Part shown: piece after piece, positions 44,328 through 51,909 of the stretch
Layout: every line of letters begins with the position of its first letter
Position numbering within the stretch: the first letter of the stretch is position 1
Source of the DNA: Paenibacillus sp. SYP-B3998
GTDB taxonomy: Bacteria > Bacillota > Bacilli > Paenibacillales > NBRC-103111
DNA length: 64,000 nucleotides
Assembly: GCF_010820665.1 (NCBI RefSeq)
Contig: NZ_JAAIKC010000003.1
Coordinates: 248,001-312,000, forward strand
Direction: 5' to 3'
Notes under the pieces: model-generated
What the model was told of the DNA's origin: nothing
Databases searched by the model: none
What the model saw: the letters and a program-made list of their open reading frames with translations, nothing else
Program-made: the position numbers and the translations under genes

Positions 44328-45619
44328 GTCGTCAAAAGATTGTCGCATTCGTAGAGCCGAGTTTTTACGGCGTGAGTTTTGTAAAAGTCGCATATGATCA
44401 GGGAAGCAAAGTGATCGCAATTGTGTCATCTAAAGAGAATCCTCAAAAGTACGGCTATGAGGGTATTTATCATGATCTGATCGTAGCGGATATTCGTGAT
44501 GAACAGGCGCTTTACGAGGCTATTACAAACTCGGATTACAATGGGCAGCTGGATGCTTTGATCCCGGCAACCGATTATGCATCGCATTTAACGGCTAAAG
44601 TAGCAGAGCGGCTTGGCCTCAAAGGGGTCCCCTATGAAGCGGCTTTGAAATCGAGGAATAAGGATTTGGCCAGAGAGGCGTATGAGGAACATGGCGTGCC
44701 TGGAGCGAAGTTCAAAAAGGTGAAAACGTACGAGGAAGCAGAAAGTGCGGCAGCGGAGATCGGATATCCAGTCGTTCTAAAGCCAACGAATTGCGCAAGC
44801 AGCCAAAATGTGTCTTTCATCAATAATGCTTCTGAACTGAAAAAAGCGATGACAGCTATCGTTGATTTCAAAGTGACTTATATGGATTTTAAAGTACGGG
44901 AAGACTACTTAATCGAAGAGTACTTGGAAGGGCAAGAATTTAGTGTTGAACTGTTCTTGAAGGATGGCAAACCTATTTTCTCAGCAGTGACTGAAAAAGT
45001 CACTTCGCCTTTGCCCTATTTTGTTGAAATTCTTCATACGCTGCCTACTTCTGTGTACCAAGAGGAGCAGGAAGATATTATTAACACGGCTGTTAGCGCT
45101 CTTAAAGCCATAGGCCTTCATAATGGACCTAGTCATGTGGAAGTTAAGCTTTCGCAAAAAGGTGCCCGTATTATTGAAGTGAATGGCAGACCCGGTGGAG
45201 ATAACATTGCCTCTGATTTATTGGTGCAAGCTTTTGGTTTCGATATCTTTGAAGCTACTGTTAATTATTACTTAGATCTTCCAATTAACAGTCAACCGAG
45301 TAAACGCAGAGCTTCGTCTATCGCTTACTTGACGGCGAGTCAAGACGGTATTGTTACAGATATTCAGGGACTTGATCAGCTGCAAATCAGCGCGAATGTC
45401 ATTCGCTCTCATATTTCCGTCAAACCAGGGGATTTGGTTTCCGTGGCCAGAAGCTCAGACGATCGCTTAGGTTATGTGATTACAGTAGGGGATACACCGC
45501 AAGAAGCGAAAACACTAGCCTTAGAACTCATCCAGAAGATTAAACTTAGTTATAAAGAAGGTGCTGGAAATACAGTTGAAGCTCCGTTAGACTTACTGGA
45601 AACTAGAATTCACACATAG
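44324..45619 (+). CDS. ATP-grasp carboxylate-amine ligase (L-amino acid ligase-like)
   Basis: ATP-grasp enzyme of 431 residues of the group that includes BacD-type dipeptide ligases. N-terminal domain about 1-100; YPVVLKPTNCASSQNVSFI (about 148-166) is the ATP-binding region, LIEEYLEGQEFSVELFL follows, and IIEVNGRPGGDN (about 284-295) carries the metal-binding Glu and Asn. It probably couples the released unusual amino acid to another amino acid. It is distinct from the LysX-like ligase and sits after the exporter, as tailoring genes often do. Confidence 0.8.
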   Translation: MSRQKIVAFVEPSFYGVSFVKVAYDQGSKVIAIVSSKENPQKYGYEGIYHDLIVADIRDEQALYEAITNSDYNGQLDALIPATDYASHLTAKVAERLGLKGVPYEAALKSRNKDLAREAYEEHGVPGAKFKKVKTYEEAESAAAEIGYPVVLKPTNCASSQNVSFINNASELKKAMTAIVDFKVTYMDFKVREDYLIEEYLEGQEFSVELFLKDGKPIFSAVTEKVTSPLPYFVEILHTLPTSVYQEEQEDIINTAVSALKAIGLHNGPSHVEVKLSQKGARIIEVNGRPGGDNIASDLLVQAFGFDIFEATVNYYLDLPINSQPSKRRASSIAYLTASQDGIVTDIQGLDQLQISANVIRSHISVKPGDLVSVARSSDDRLGYVITVGDTPQEAKTLALELIQKIKLSYKEGAGNTVEAPLDLLETRIHT

Positions 45620-45632
45620 GAGATGGATCATA

Positions 45633-46184
45633 ATGACGATTGCAGTTCTTTTGGGAAGCTCCAGAAAACAAGGGAATTCAGAAAGATTGGCGACTCGATT
45701 GGTTGATGGATTGGAGGCGGATATTATTTATTTGTCCGATTATAATATCCAACCTATTGATGATTACCGTCATGCTGAATTAGGTGCCTACCCAGCTGAC
45801 GATTACCGAGAGTTAATCGATCGTGTATTAGCACGAGACACGATCGTGTTTGCGACGCCTATCTACTGGTATGGCCTCTCAGGCATACTGAAAACCTTTA
45901 TTGATCGTTGGTCCCAATCTTTAAATGAAAACAGAGCGGAGTTCAAGGCCAGACTATCTGGCAAAAAAGCTTACGTTATCGCCGTTGGGGACGATGAACC
46001 GCAATTGAAAGGGCTGCCGCTCATCCAGCAGTTTCAATATATTTTCGATTACGCGCATTTCAGTTTCGAAGGTTATGTACTCGGCAAGGGGAATAAACCG
46101 GATTCGATCCTAGAGGACGTAGCGGCCCTATTTGCTGTAGATGAATTCAGGAGAAAATTAAGCGCTAAGGTTGAATTGACCTGA
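45633..46184 (+). CDS. NADPH-dependent FMN reductase / flavodoxin-fold oxidoreductase
   Basis: Flavodoxin-like protein of 183 residues. LLGSSRKQGNSERLA is the FMN phosphate loop and FATPIYWYGLSGILKTFIDR (about 74-93) the isoalloxazine-binding region. It could supply reduced flavin or reduce the product or an intermediate. TAGGAGATGG precedes the ATG; last gene before the terminator, 13 nt after the ligase gene, so part of the operon. Confidence 0.87.
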   Translation: MTIAVLLGSSRKQGNSERLATRLVDGLEADIIYLSDYNIQPIDDYRHAELGAYPADDYRELIDRVLARDTIVFATPIYWYGLSGILKTFIDRWSQSLNENRAEFKARLSGKKAYVIAVGDDEPQLKGLPLIQQFQYIFDYAHFSFEGYVLGKGNKPDSILEDVAALFAVDEFRRKLSAKVELT

Positions 46185-46228
46185 TAGTTCTGCGCAGCCT
46201 TATCGGATAAGAATCGTTGTCTGTATTG

Positions 46229-46262
46229 AAAAACCCATTGGATTAGTATCCAATGGGTTTTT
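46229..46262. terminator. Bidirectional terminator ending the carrier-protein operon
   Basis: Perfect 14-bp inverted repeat (46229-46242 with 46249-46262), core ACCCATTGGA/TCCAATGGGT, with A5 and T5 flanks. It also serves the converging HxlR gene. Confidence 0.9.
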
Positions 46263-46274
46263 GCGCATTTTCTA

Positions 46275-46655
46275 TTACATTGAGGTTAATAGCAATTTTT
46301 TCTCTAATTCTTCGGTATTTAAGAGGACCGCTTCTTTATCGGGATAGTTCATCTCAATATGTCGCTCCCCCCAGGAGCAGAGCGCGTCTAGGGTACCTTT
46401 AAGCGAATGTCCATAAGCTGTCAGTGAATACTCGACCTTCGGTGGTACTTGATTATATATTTCTCGGCGAATTACTCCGTCATCCTCTAATTCCCTTAAT
46501 TGTTGGGTCAGCATTTTTTGCGTAATGCCTGGCATTAATCGTTTGAGCTCTCCTGTACGCCGAGTTCCTTTTAATAAATAGCACAAGATAACGACTTTCC
46601 ATTTCCCGCCAATAACCTCTAAGGAAGCTTCAACAGGAATATTATATTTAATCAT
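46275..46655 (-). CDS. HxlR family transcriptional regulator
   Basis: Winged-helix regulator of 126 residues with the family pattern EVIGGKWKVVILCYLLKGTR, ELKRLMPGITQKMLTQQLRE and VEYSLTAYG. One Cys lies in the recognition core (VILCYLL) and one in LDALCSWG; HxlR proteins often sense electrophiles or oxidants through Cys. It is divergent from an MFS gene and an aldo-keto reductase, a usual redox/quinone detoxification set. AGGAGGCG precedes the ATG, and two palindromes lie just upstream. Confidence 0.88.
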   Translation of the reverse strand: MIKYNIPVEASLEVIGGKWKVVILCYLLKGTRRTGELKRLMPGITQKMLTQQLRELEDDGVIRREIYNQVPPKVEYSLTAYGHSLKGTLDALCSWGERHIEMNYPDKEAVLLNTEELEKKLLLTSM

Positions 46656-46677
46656 CTGAAACGCCTCCTAGATATAG

Positions 46678-46710
46678 GTACTTAAAAGTGCCTACAGTAC
46701 TTCAAAGTAC
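46678..46710. promoter_or_regulatory. Two palindromic operators for the HxlR regulator
   Basis: GTACTTAAAAGTGC (46678-46691, one mismatch) and GTACTTCAAAGTAC (46697-46710, perfect) are the same 6-2-6 palindrome, 19 bp centre to centre, beginning 23 nt from the HxlR start. Another GTACTT half-site follows at 46711. Confidence 0.6.
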
Positions 46711-46845
46711 GTACTTTCTTTAAAAATGTTTACAAGTCATAATAACATTAATCATTGATTTTGACCAGATGAGTGTGAGGCCTCAAATGAGTTTGGTCAT
46801 CAAATGAACAGCATCTCAATAGAAGTTAAATTGGAGGTTTAATCT

Positions 46846-48096
46846 ATGGATGCAGCGAGTAATCGTTCAGATAGGGAGAAGAAAAAGAGTGGCGCACTGG
46901 CATTATTGGCATTAGCTATTTCTGCTTTTGGGATCGGAACGACGGAATTTGTTCCAGTTGGTTTATTATCATCTTTGGCGGATCATTTGAATATTTCAAT
47001 CTCACTAGCCGGCTTGTTGATTTCTGGATATGCGCTGGGTGTTGCCTTCGGAGCCCCTATCTTAACCGCGCTGACGAATAAAATAAGCAGAAAAACTTTG
47101 CTTATGCTGCTTATGATTGTTTTTATTGCTGGTAATTCAGCTGCCGCATTATCAACTAGCTTTGGGATGCTGCTCACAGCGCGGATAATAACCGCTTTTT
47201 CACATGGTGTTTTCTTCTCTATTGGATCAACAATTGCAGCGGATTTAGTACCAGAGCATAAACGGGCAAGTGCCATAGCAATTATGTTTACAGGCCTTAC
47301 CGTTGCCACGGTTACGGGAGTTCCTTTAGGCACTTTCATCGGTCAATTTTTTAGCTGGAGAGCCACGTTCTGGAGTGTAGCTATTTTAGGTTTGGTCGCG
47401 ATAATTGCTAGCGCCTTATTAATTCCTAAGCAATTAAAAGAAGCGCCACCCGCGAAATTTAGCGATCAGCTAAACATTCTTCGCAATGGACCTTTACTGT
47501 TAGCCTTTTCGATTACAGCCTTAGGGTACGGGGGAACATTTGTTGCGTTCACCTATTTAGCGCCGATACTTGAAAAGATAACCGGCTATGCTTCAAGCTC
47601 AGTCAGTCTTATATTGTTAGTTTATGGGATTGCGATTGCAGTTGGGAACACAATTGGAGGCAAGTTAGCAGACAAAAACCCATTAAAAGCTTTATTTTGG
47701 ATGTTTATTGTCCAGGCTATTGTCTTAGTTGTCTTTAGCTTTACGGCTCCTTTTAAAGTTTGGGGAACAATGACAATCGTTGTACTGGGTTTATTAGCCT
47801 TCATGAACGTCCCCGGTCTTCAAGTATATGTTGTGAAGCTTGCTGAAAAGTATGCACCCTCAGCAGTAAGCGTAGCTTCGGCCTTCAATATTGCCGCTTT
47901 TAACCTTGGGATTGCAATCGGCGCCTTTGTGGGGGGACTCATCGTTAATACGATTGGCTTGATTCATACACCTTGGATTGGTGGCGTAATGGTACTTGGC
48001 GCTGTTTTGTTAACGGGTTGGAGTCGAGCTTTAGAAGAAAAGAAAAAGAATGCCGATAAGATTCTGAGGGTAAACCAAAACGAATTAACAATCTAG
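46846..48096 (+). CDS. MFS transporter, sugar-efflux/multidrug type (YdhP/AraJ-like)
   Basis: Membrane efflux protein of 416 residues with 12 helices; the first ends in FGIGTTEFVPVGLLSSLA, the signature of the AraJ/YdhP drug:proton antiporter branch. Other family segments are SGYALGVAFGAPILTAL and ARIITAFSHGVFFSIG. GGAGG lies upstream of the ATG. It is followed after 12 nt by an aldo-keto reductase and is divergent from the HxlR gene, its likely regulator. Confidence 0.87.
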   Translation: MDAASNRSDREKKKSGALALLALAISAFGIGTTEFVPVGLLSSLADHLNISISLAGLLISGYALGVAFGAPILTALTNKISRKTLLMLLMIVFIAGNSAAALSTSFGMLLTARIITAFSHGVFFSIGSTIAADLVPEHKRASAIAIMFTGLTVATVTGVPLGTFIGQFFSWRATFWSVAILGLVAIIASALLIPKQLKEAPPAKFSDQLNILRNGPLLLAFSITALGYGGTFVAFTYLAPILEKITGYASSSVSLILLVYGIAIAVGNTIGGKLADKNPLKALFWMFIVQAIVLVVFSFTAPFKVWGTMTIVVLGLLAFMNVPGLQVYVVKLAEKYAPSAVSVASAFNIAAFNLGIAIGAFVGGLIVNTIGLIHTPWIGGVMVLGAVLLTGWSRALEEKKKNADKILRVNQNELTI

Positions 48097-48108
48097 GAGG
48101 ACTTGAGA

Positions 48109-48951
48109 ATGAATACACATTTACAAGCGACAACTACCTTGCATAATGGGGTTGAAATACCTCGGTTGGGTTTAGGCGTGTTCAAGGTCGAAGAAGGCTC
48201 TGAACTCGTACATGCAGTCAAACTGGCGATTGAACATGGATATCGCAGTATAGATACAGCTGTTATTTATGGAAATGAAGCTGGGGTTGGCCAAGGAATA
48301 CGTGAGGGGATTGAAGCGGCAGGGCTATCCCGAGAAGATATATTTGTAACCTCTAAAGTATGGAACGCTGACCAAGGGTATGAATCTACGTTAGCTTCAT
48401 TTGAAGAGAGTCTGCAAAGACTAGGTCTTGCCTATCTGGATCTATACCTTATACATTGGCCAGTAGCGGGGAAATATAAACAAACGTGGAGAGCTTTAGA
48501 AAAACTATATAAAGAAGGTCGGGTTAGGGCGATTGGGGTAAGTAACTTTCAGATTTCCCACCTAGAAGATTTATTGAAGGATGCCGAAGTTAAACCAATG
48601 ATCAATCAAGTGGAATATCACCCTCGGTTGACTCAAAAGGAGTTAAAAGCATACTGCGACGAACAAGGGATTCAGTTTGAAGCTTGGTCTCCTCTCATGC
48701 AAGGGCAGCTGTTGGATAACCCAACGCTACAAGAAATCGCTACTCAATATGGGAAGTCGATAGCCCAAATTATTTTACGCTGGGACCTGCAGCATGGCGT
48801 TGTAACGATACCGAAATCAACGAAAGAACATCGAATTGTTGAAAATGCAGATGTGTTCGGTTTTGAACTTACTAGCGAGGATATGGATAAAATAGATGGG
48901 TTAAATCAAGATCAACGCGTAGGTCCTGATCCAGATAACTTTGATTTTTAA
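48109..48951 (+). CDS. Aldo/keto reductase (YvgN/diketogluconate-reductase type)
   Basis: NADPH-dependent reductase of 280 residues. SIDTAVIYGNEAGVG carries the catalytic Asp and Tyr (about 44-58), SKVWNAD the lysine, LIHWPVAGKY the His; GVSNFQI and IPKSTKEHRI are further family motifs. Enzymes of this type reduce methylglyoxal and other aldehydes. ATG 48109 has AGGAGG at 8 nt. It shares the HxlR-controlled promoter with the MFS gene. Confidence 0.9.
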   Translation: MNTHLQATTTLHNGVEIPRLGLGVFKVEEGSELVHAVKLAIEHGYRSIDTAVIYGNEAGVGQGIREGIEAAGLSREDIFVTSKVWNADQGYESTLASFEESLQRLGLAYLDLYLIHWPVAGKYKQTWRALEKLYKEGRVRAIGVSNFQISHLEDLLKDAEVKPMINQVEYHPRLTQKELKAYCDEQGIQFEAWSPLMQGQLLDNPTLQEIATQYGKSIAQIILRWDLQHGVVTIPKSTKEHRIVENADVFGFELTSEDMDKIDGLNQDQRVGPDPDNFDF

Positions 48952-48965
48952 TTTGAAATGATAGG

Positions 48966-49007
48966 AAAAAGCAGTCCGAAACTGATCTTAGTTTCAGGCT
49001 GCTTTTT
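48966..49007. terminator. Bidirectional terminator
   Basis: AAAAAGCAG/CTGCTTTTT outer stem and GAAACT/AGTTTC inner stem; separates the converging reductase and DoxX genes. Confidence 0.85.
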
Positions 49008-49039
49008 ATTTTAGCATGAAATTATATAGGGGTGCCTGC

Positions 49040-49381
49040 TTACAAAAAGATTAAACTAACAGACAGTACCAACATGACAATTGCATGGATAGCCATAGAA
49101 GGCTTATGCTTGGCGCGCACAAGATGAGCTTGAATAGCTCCTAGCATTAATAGAGCCAAGAGTGTGCCAGCGAATATGGAAAGCTCCGGCAACCAGAAGG
49201 CTGTTATCAGGGTGCAAACTCCGACGAACTCAAGCAGTGCCGTAACGTTCATAAACCAAAATGGATAGCGGTAAGACGTCCAATGTTGAACCATCGATTG
49301 GGTACGCAAAAACTTGACGCTAACCGATATTCCAAACATAATAATCAAGATCGATTGAATAATGACAAGTACTGTGTTCAT
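49040..49381 (-). CDS. DoxX family membrane protein
   Basis: Four-helix membrane protein of 113 residues, DoxX/DoxX-like family: helices at about 5-22, 45-62, 66-84 and 94-111, with ALLEFVGVCTLITAFW in the second. Role unknown; relatives are tied to redox stress. ATG 49381 has AAAAGGAG at 11 nt. It stands alone and diverges from the Crp/Fnr gene. Confidence 0.75.
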   Translation of the reverse strand: MNTVLVIIQSILIIMFGISVSVKFLRTQSMVQHWTSYRYPFWFMNVTALLEFVGVCTLITAFWLPELSIFAGTLLALLMLGAIQAHLVRAKHKPSMAIHAIVMLVLSVSLIFL

Positions 49382-49495
49382 GTATTCCACTCCTTTTTGT
49401 ATCTGCGAATTCAGTTATCATGCAGCTTAGTATAAAAGTAAATAAATTTGAAAGCTGTATGCCAGACTACAGCGAACACAATTCTGGAGGTAACT

Positions 49496-50215
49496 TTGGA
49501 TAAAATTAAGTATTTATCAAGAATTAAGTTATTTCATGAGCTTGAATGGGTAGAGCTGCAGCGGATTGAAAGCATTACACCGATCCATATTTTCAAAAAA
49601 AAAGAGATTATCGCTTCTCCGTTAAGTGCTCAGAAGTATTTGTATTTAATCAAATCCGGCAGTGTCCGATTATATAGGCTGTCTGAAGGAGGAAAGGAAC
49701 TAACTGTAGATTTATTAGGGGTTGGTCATGTATTTGGCGAAATTGGTTCTTTCACAACAGGTTCGGAGAACATGTACGCAGAGGCGCGCGAAGAAGCTAT
49801 CATTTGTAAAGTAGACAAAACACAGTTTGAAAGCATTTTACGTGAAAGGCCTAGTCTTGCGCTTAATTTCATAGAAATTATATCCACACGCTTGAAGGAA
49901 GTAGAAGAGATGTTGGAATACATGGCTTACGGAAGCGTTAGGAAACGGTTGCTTTTTTTATTATACAAGCTTTCTATCAAGTTTGGTGTGGAAGTCCACG
50001 TTCCCGAGGCGGAGGTGGAACAGAAGATGTGGATCCAGTTCAATATTCCGCTTACCCACCAAGAGTTGGCAAGTATGATGGGTAGTCTTCGCGAGACAGT
50101 CACTACGGGATTACACGAGCTAGCCTTAGAAGGCATCATTAAAAAGCCCGTATTACGTAAACCTCTAATCGTTGAAATCCGACGGTTGAAAGCAGCCTTG
50201 GAAGAAGCTAGATAA
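49496..50215 (+). CDS. Crp/Fnr family transcriptional regulator
   Basis: Regulator of 239 residues with an N-terminal cyclic-nucleotide-binding-like beta barrel (YLYLIKSGSVRLYRLSEGGK, then FGEIGSF) and a C-terminal winged helix (LTHQELASMMGSLRETVTTG, about 188-207). There is no Fnr-type Cys cluster, and the cAMP contacts of Crp are not conserved, so the ligand is unknown. The start is TTG 49496, 5 nt after GGAGG. It may control the genes that follow in the same direction. Confidence 0.85.
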   Translation: MDKIKYLSRIKLFHELEWVELQRIESITPIHIFKKKEIIASPLSAQKYLYLIKSGSVRLYRLSEGGKELTVDLLGVGHVFGEIGSFTTGSENMYAEAREEAIICKVDKTQFESILRERPSLALNFIEIISTRLKEVEEMLEYMAYGSVRKRLLFLLYKLSIKFGVEVHVPEAEVEQKMWIQFNIPLTHQELASMMGSLRETVTTGLHELALEGIIKKPVLRKPLIVEIRRLKAALEEAR

Positions 50216-50273
50216 CGTAGAGAGACGGGAGAAAAGCAAGGAAAGATTTCCAAATCATAGATGGGATGAAATC

Positions 50274-50804
50274 ATGGTAGATGAATTACAAAGAGTGAAG
50301 GAACTTTTTATCTTATATCGAGGTCATTTTATTCAGATGCATCGCGCCGGTTATTTAGAGGAGTATAAAAAATACGACATCAGTAAGCAAACCGAGATTG
50401 ACTGGTACAACGAATTGATTGATACATTCTCCAAGCAATTATCCATAAGGGATTGGGAAGCGGTAACCTCGCTTGAAGCTTTAGCTAAATATTATGAGGA
50501 TGATCGGATGTTGGAACATGTCATTTCATTCGTATCGCGCCATATCATGGGCGCAGATAGCATGGTTAAACTTATGTATGCGGAAAAAATAATAGACTTC
50601 GTCAAATCATCAAAAAAACCAATGCCAAAAGAGTTTTTATACAAGGTATGTCGGATCACAGTACAGATCTTAGAGGATATTATTTCAAAACCTTTGATTA
50701 TTGACCCCGGTCATGAGCTAGATGTCTTCAACTTGAAAGATAAAAAGTCACTAAATAACAGAGCTAAAAAAAGCATCGGAGAAATAGAGAACATTCTGAG
50801 TTAA
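50274..50804 (+). CDS. Hypothetical helical protein
   Basis: Unrecognised cytosolic protein of 176 residues, mostly helical, rich in charged residues (ELQRVKELFILYRGHFIQM, then LEALAKYYEDDRMLEHVISF). No catalytic motif or membrane segment. A weak GATGGGATG precedes the ATG. It follows the Crp/Fnr gene by 58 nt and precedes the nicotianamine-synthase-like gene, so it may share their regulation. Confidence 0.55.
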   Translation: MVDELQRVKELFILYRGHFIQMHRAGYLEEYKKYDISKQTEIDWYNELIDTFSKQLSIRDWEAVTSLEALAKYYEDDRMLEHVISFVSRHIMGADSMVKLMYAEKIIDFVKSSKKPMPKEFLYKVCRITVQILEDIISKPLIIDPGHELDVFNLKDKKSLNNRAKKSIGEIENILS

Positions 50805-50854
50805 TTCAATGAAAGGATTCGAAGTCATCATCGTGACTTTCTAATAGGCACGAG

Positions 50855-50881
50855 CTTCCTTTTTCATGAGGAAGTTTTTTT
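50855..50881 (+). terminator. Rho-independent terminator
   Basis: CTTCCT and AGGAAG with an 8-nt loop and seven T residues, between the hypothetical and nicotianamine-synthase-like genes. Confidence 0.65.
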
Positions 50882-50981
50882 GCGTTTGGCATTTGAATTG
50901 AATTTTTGTATGCGCTGTGGAATATGATGATTAAAAATAATGATACTTCATTACATGCAGGTGAAAACGGAGGGAGTTTGC

Positions 50982-51779
50982 GTGAAGCATAAATATGCAT
51001 TTTTACTTTCTTTGCAATCACTTGCATTTGAAATCAAACAATTAACGGGATTTTCCAGAGAGTGCTCGGATTGCTTTGAACTTCTTCGAATGAAGCTCGA
51101 TGATCTCTGCCGATTTATGACAAGTGAAGAAAATGAAAGACAATGGGATCGATGGGAACATCCTGGGGAGGATATCAGACTGCATAGCGGGCAGTTGCGT
51201 GAAGCGTCGACTGAGGCACTGTGCGAGCTGGAGAAGTATCAGTCCATTCAGATGCTCGAAAATAAAATGAATATCAGTGAGTATATGGCTAAACTCTCGA
51301 ACGCTATTCAGGAGGAGCTTCAGCATTTTCGGATTGATCCTACGTCTAAAGTGCTTTTTATCGGTTCGGGTGCATTTCCCTTATCCGCGCTTACAATCGC
51401 TAAGGATACTGGAGCAGCTGTGCTGTGTGTAGACATGGATGCGGAAGCCGTACATTTGGGCAAAAGAGTGACTGAATTGATAGGCTTACATAACAGGGTT
51501 CAATTCTCGGGAAAATCGGTGAATGAACTGTCTTTTGTCAATGAGGCCACGCATATTATGATTGCATCTCTTGTAAGAAACAAAATAGAAATTGTCGAAA
51601 ATTTGAAGCAGTCCATGCCTATGTATACAAGGATCATTTTAAGATATGGGAATGGACTAAAGTCTGTATTTAACTATCCTTTGGAAAAAGACTTGTCACA
51701 GGATTGGCAGTTGACCCCAATCGTTCGACGCAAAAGTATTTACGATACCCTTATTATCGAACAGAAGCAAATCTGGTGA
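50982..51779 (+). CDS. Nicotianamine synthase-like (CntL-like) aminobutyrate transferase
   Basis: SAM-dependent enzyme of 265 residues. VLFIGSGAFPLSALTIA (about 123-139) is the Rossmann motif as written in nicotianamine synthases and in CntL of staphylopine synthesis, followed by the acidic residue of VLCVDMDAEAV. The N-terminal helical domain (about 1-115) also fits. CntL adds an aminobutyrate from SAM to D-histidine on the way to an opine metallophore. Unlike cnt loci, no opine dehydrogenase or racemase is adjacent, so the product is open. GTG 50982 is 5 nt from GGAGGGAG. Confidence 0.7.
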   Translation: MKHKYAFLLSLQSLAFEIKQLTGFSRECSDCFELLRMKLDDLCRFMTSEENERQWDRWEHPGEDIRLHSGQLREASTEALCELEKYQSIQMLENKMNISEYMAKLSNAIQEELQHFRIDPTSKVLFIGSGAFPLSALTIAKDTGAAVLCVDMDAEAVHLGKRVTELIGLHNRVQFSGKSVNELSFVNEATHIMIASLVRNKIEIVENLKQSMPMYTRIILRYGNGLKSVFNYPLEKDLSQDWQLTPIVRRKSIYDTLIIEQKQIW

Positions 51780-51794
51780 AATGGAGGTGAAACA

Positions 51795-51881
51795 ATGAAC
51801 GCAATTCATATACCCAACAGATCTTCACAACAGGAGACGAATATGGTAAATTTAATATATAAATGCACACGTGTGCATTGA
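51795..51881 (+). CDS. Possible 28-residue microprotein
   Basis: A short frame starting ATG 51795, 15 nt after the nicotianamine-synthase-like stop, with an excellent GGAGGTGA ribosome site. The peptide (MNAIHIPNRSSQQETNMV, then LIYKCTRVH) matches nothing I know. Its last codons coincide with the palindrome upstream of uxuA, so coding may be incidental. Confidence 0.35.
   Translation: MNAIHIPNRSSQQETNMVNLIYKCTRVH
51862..51879. promoter_or_regulatory. 18-bp perfect palindrome upstream of uxuA
   Basis: AATGCACACGTGTGCATT, a perfect dyad with central CG, lies 31 nt before the mannonate dehydratase start. Such central-CG dyads are typical of LacI-family operators; no LacI gene is in the window. 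Confidence 0.55.
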
Positions 51882-51909
51882 ATTTCTATAGATGATCTAG
51901 GGGGCTGCT

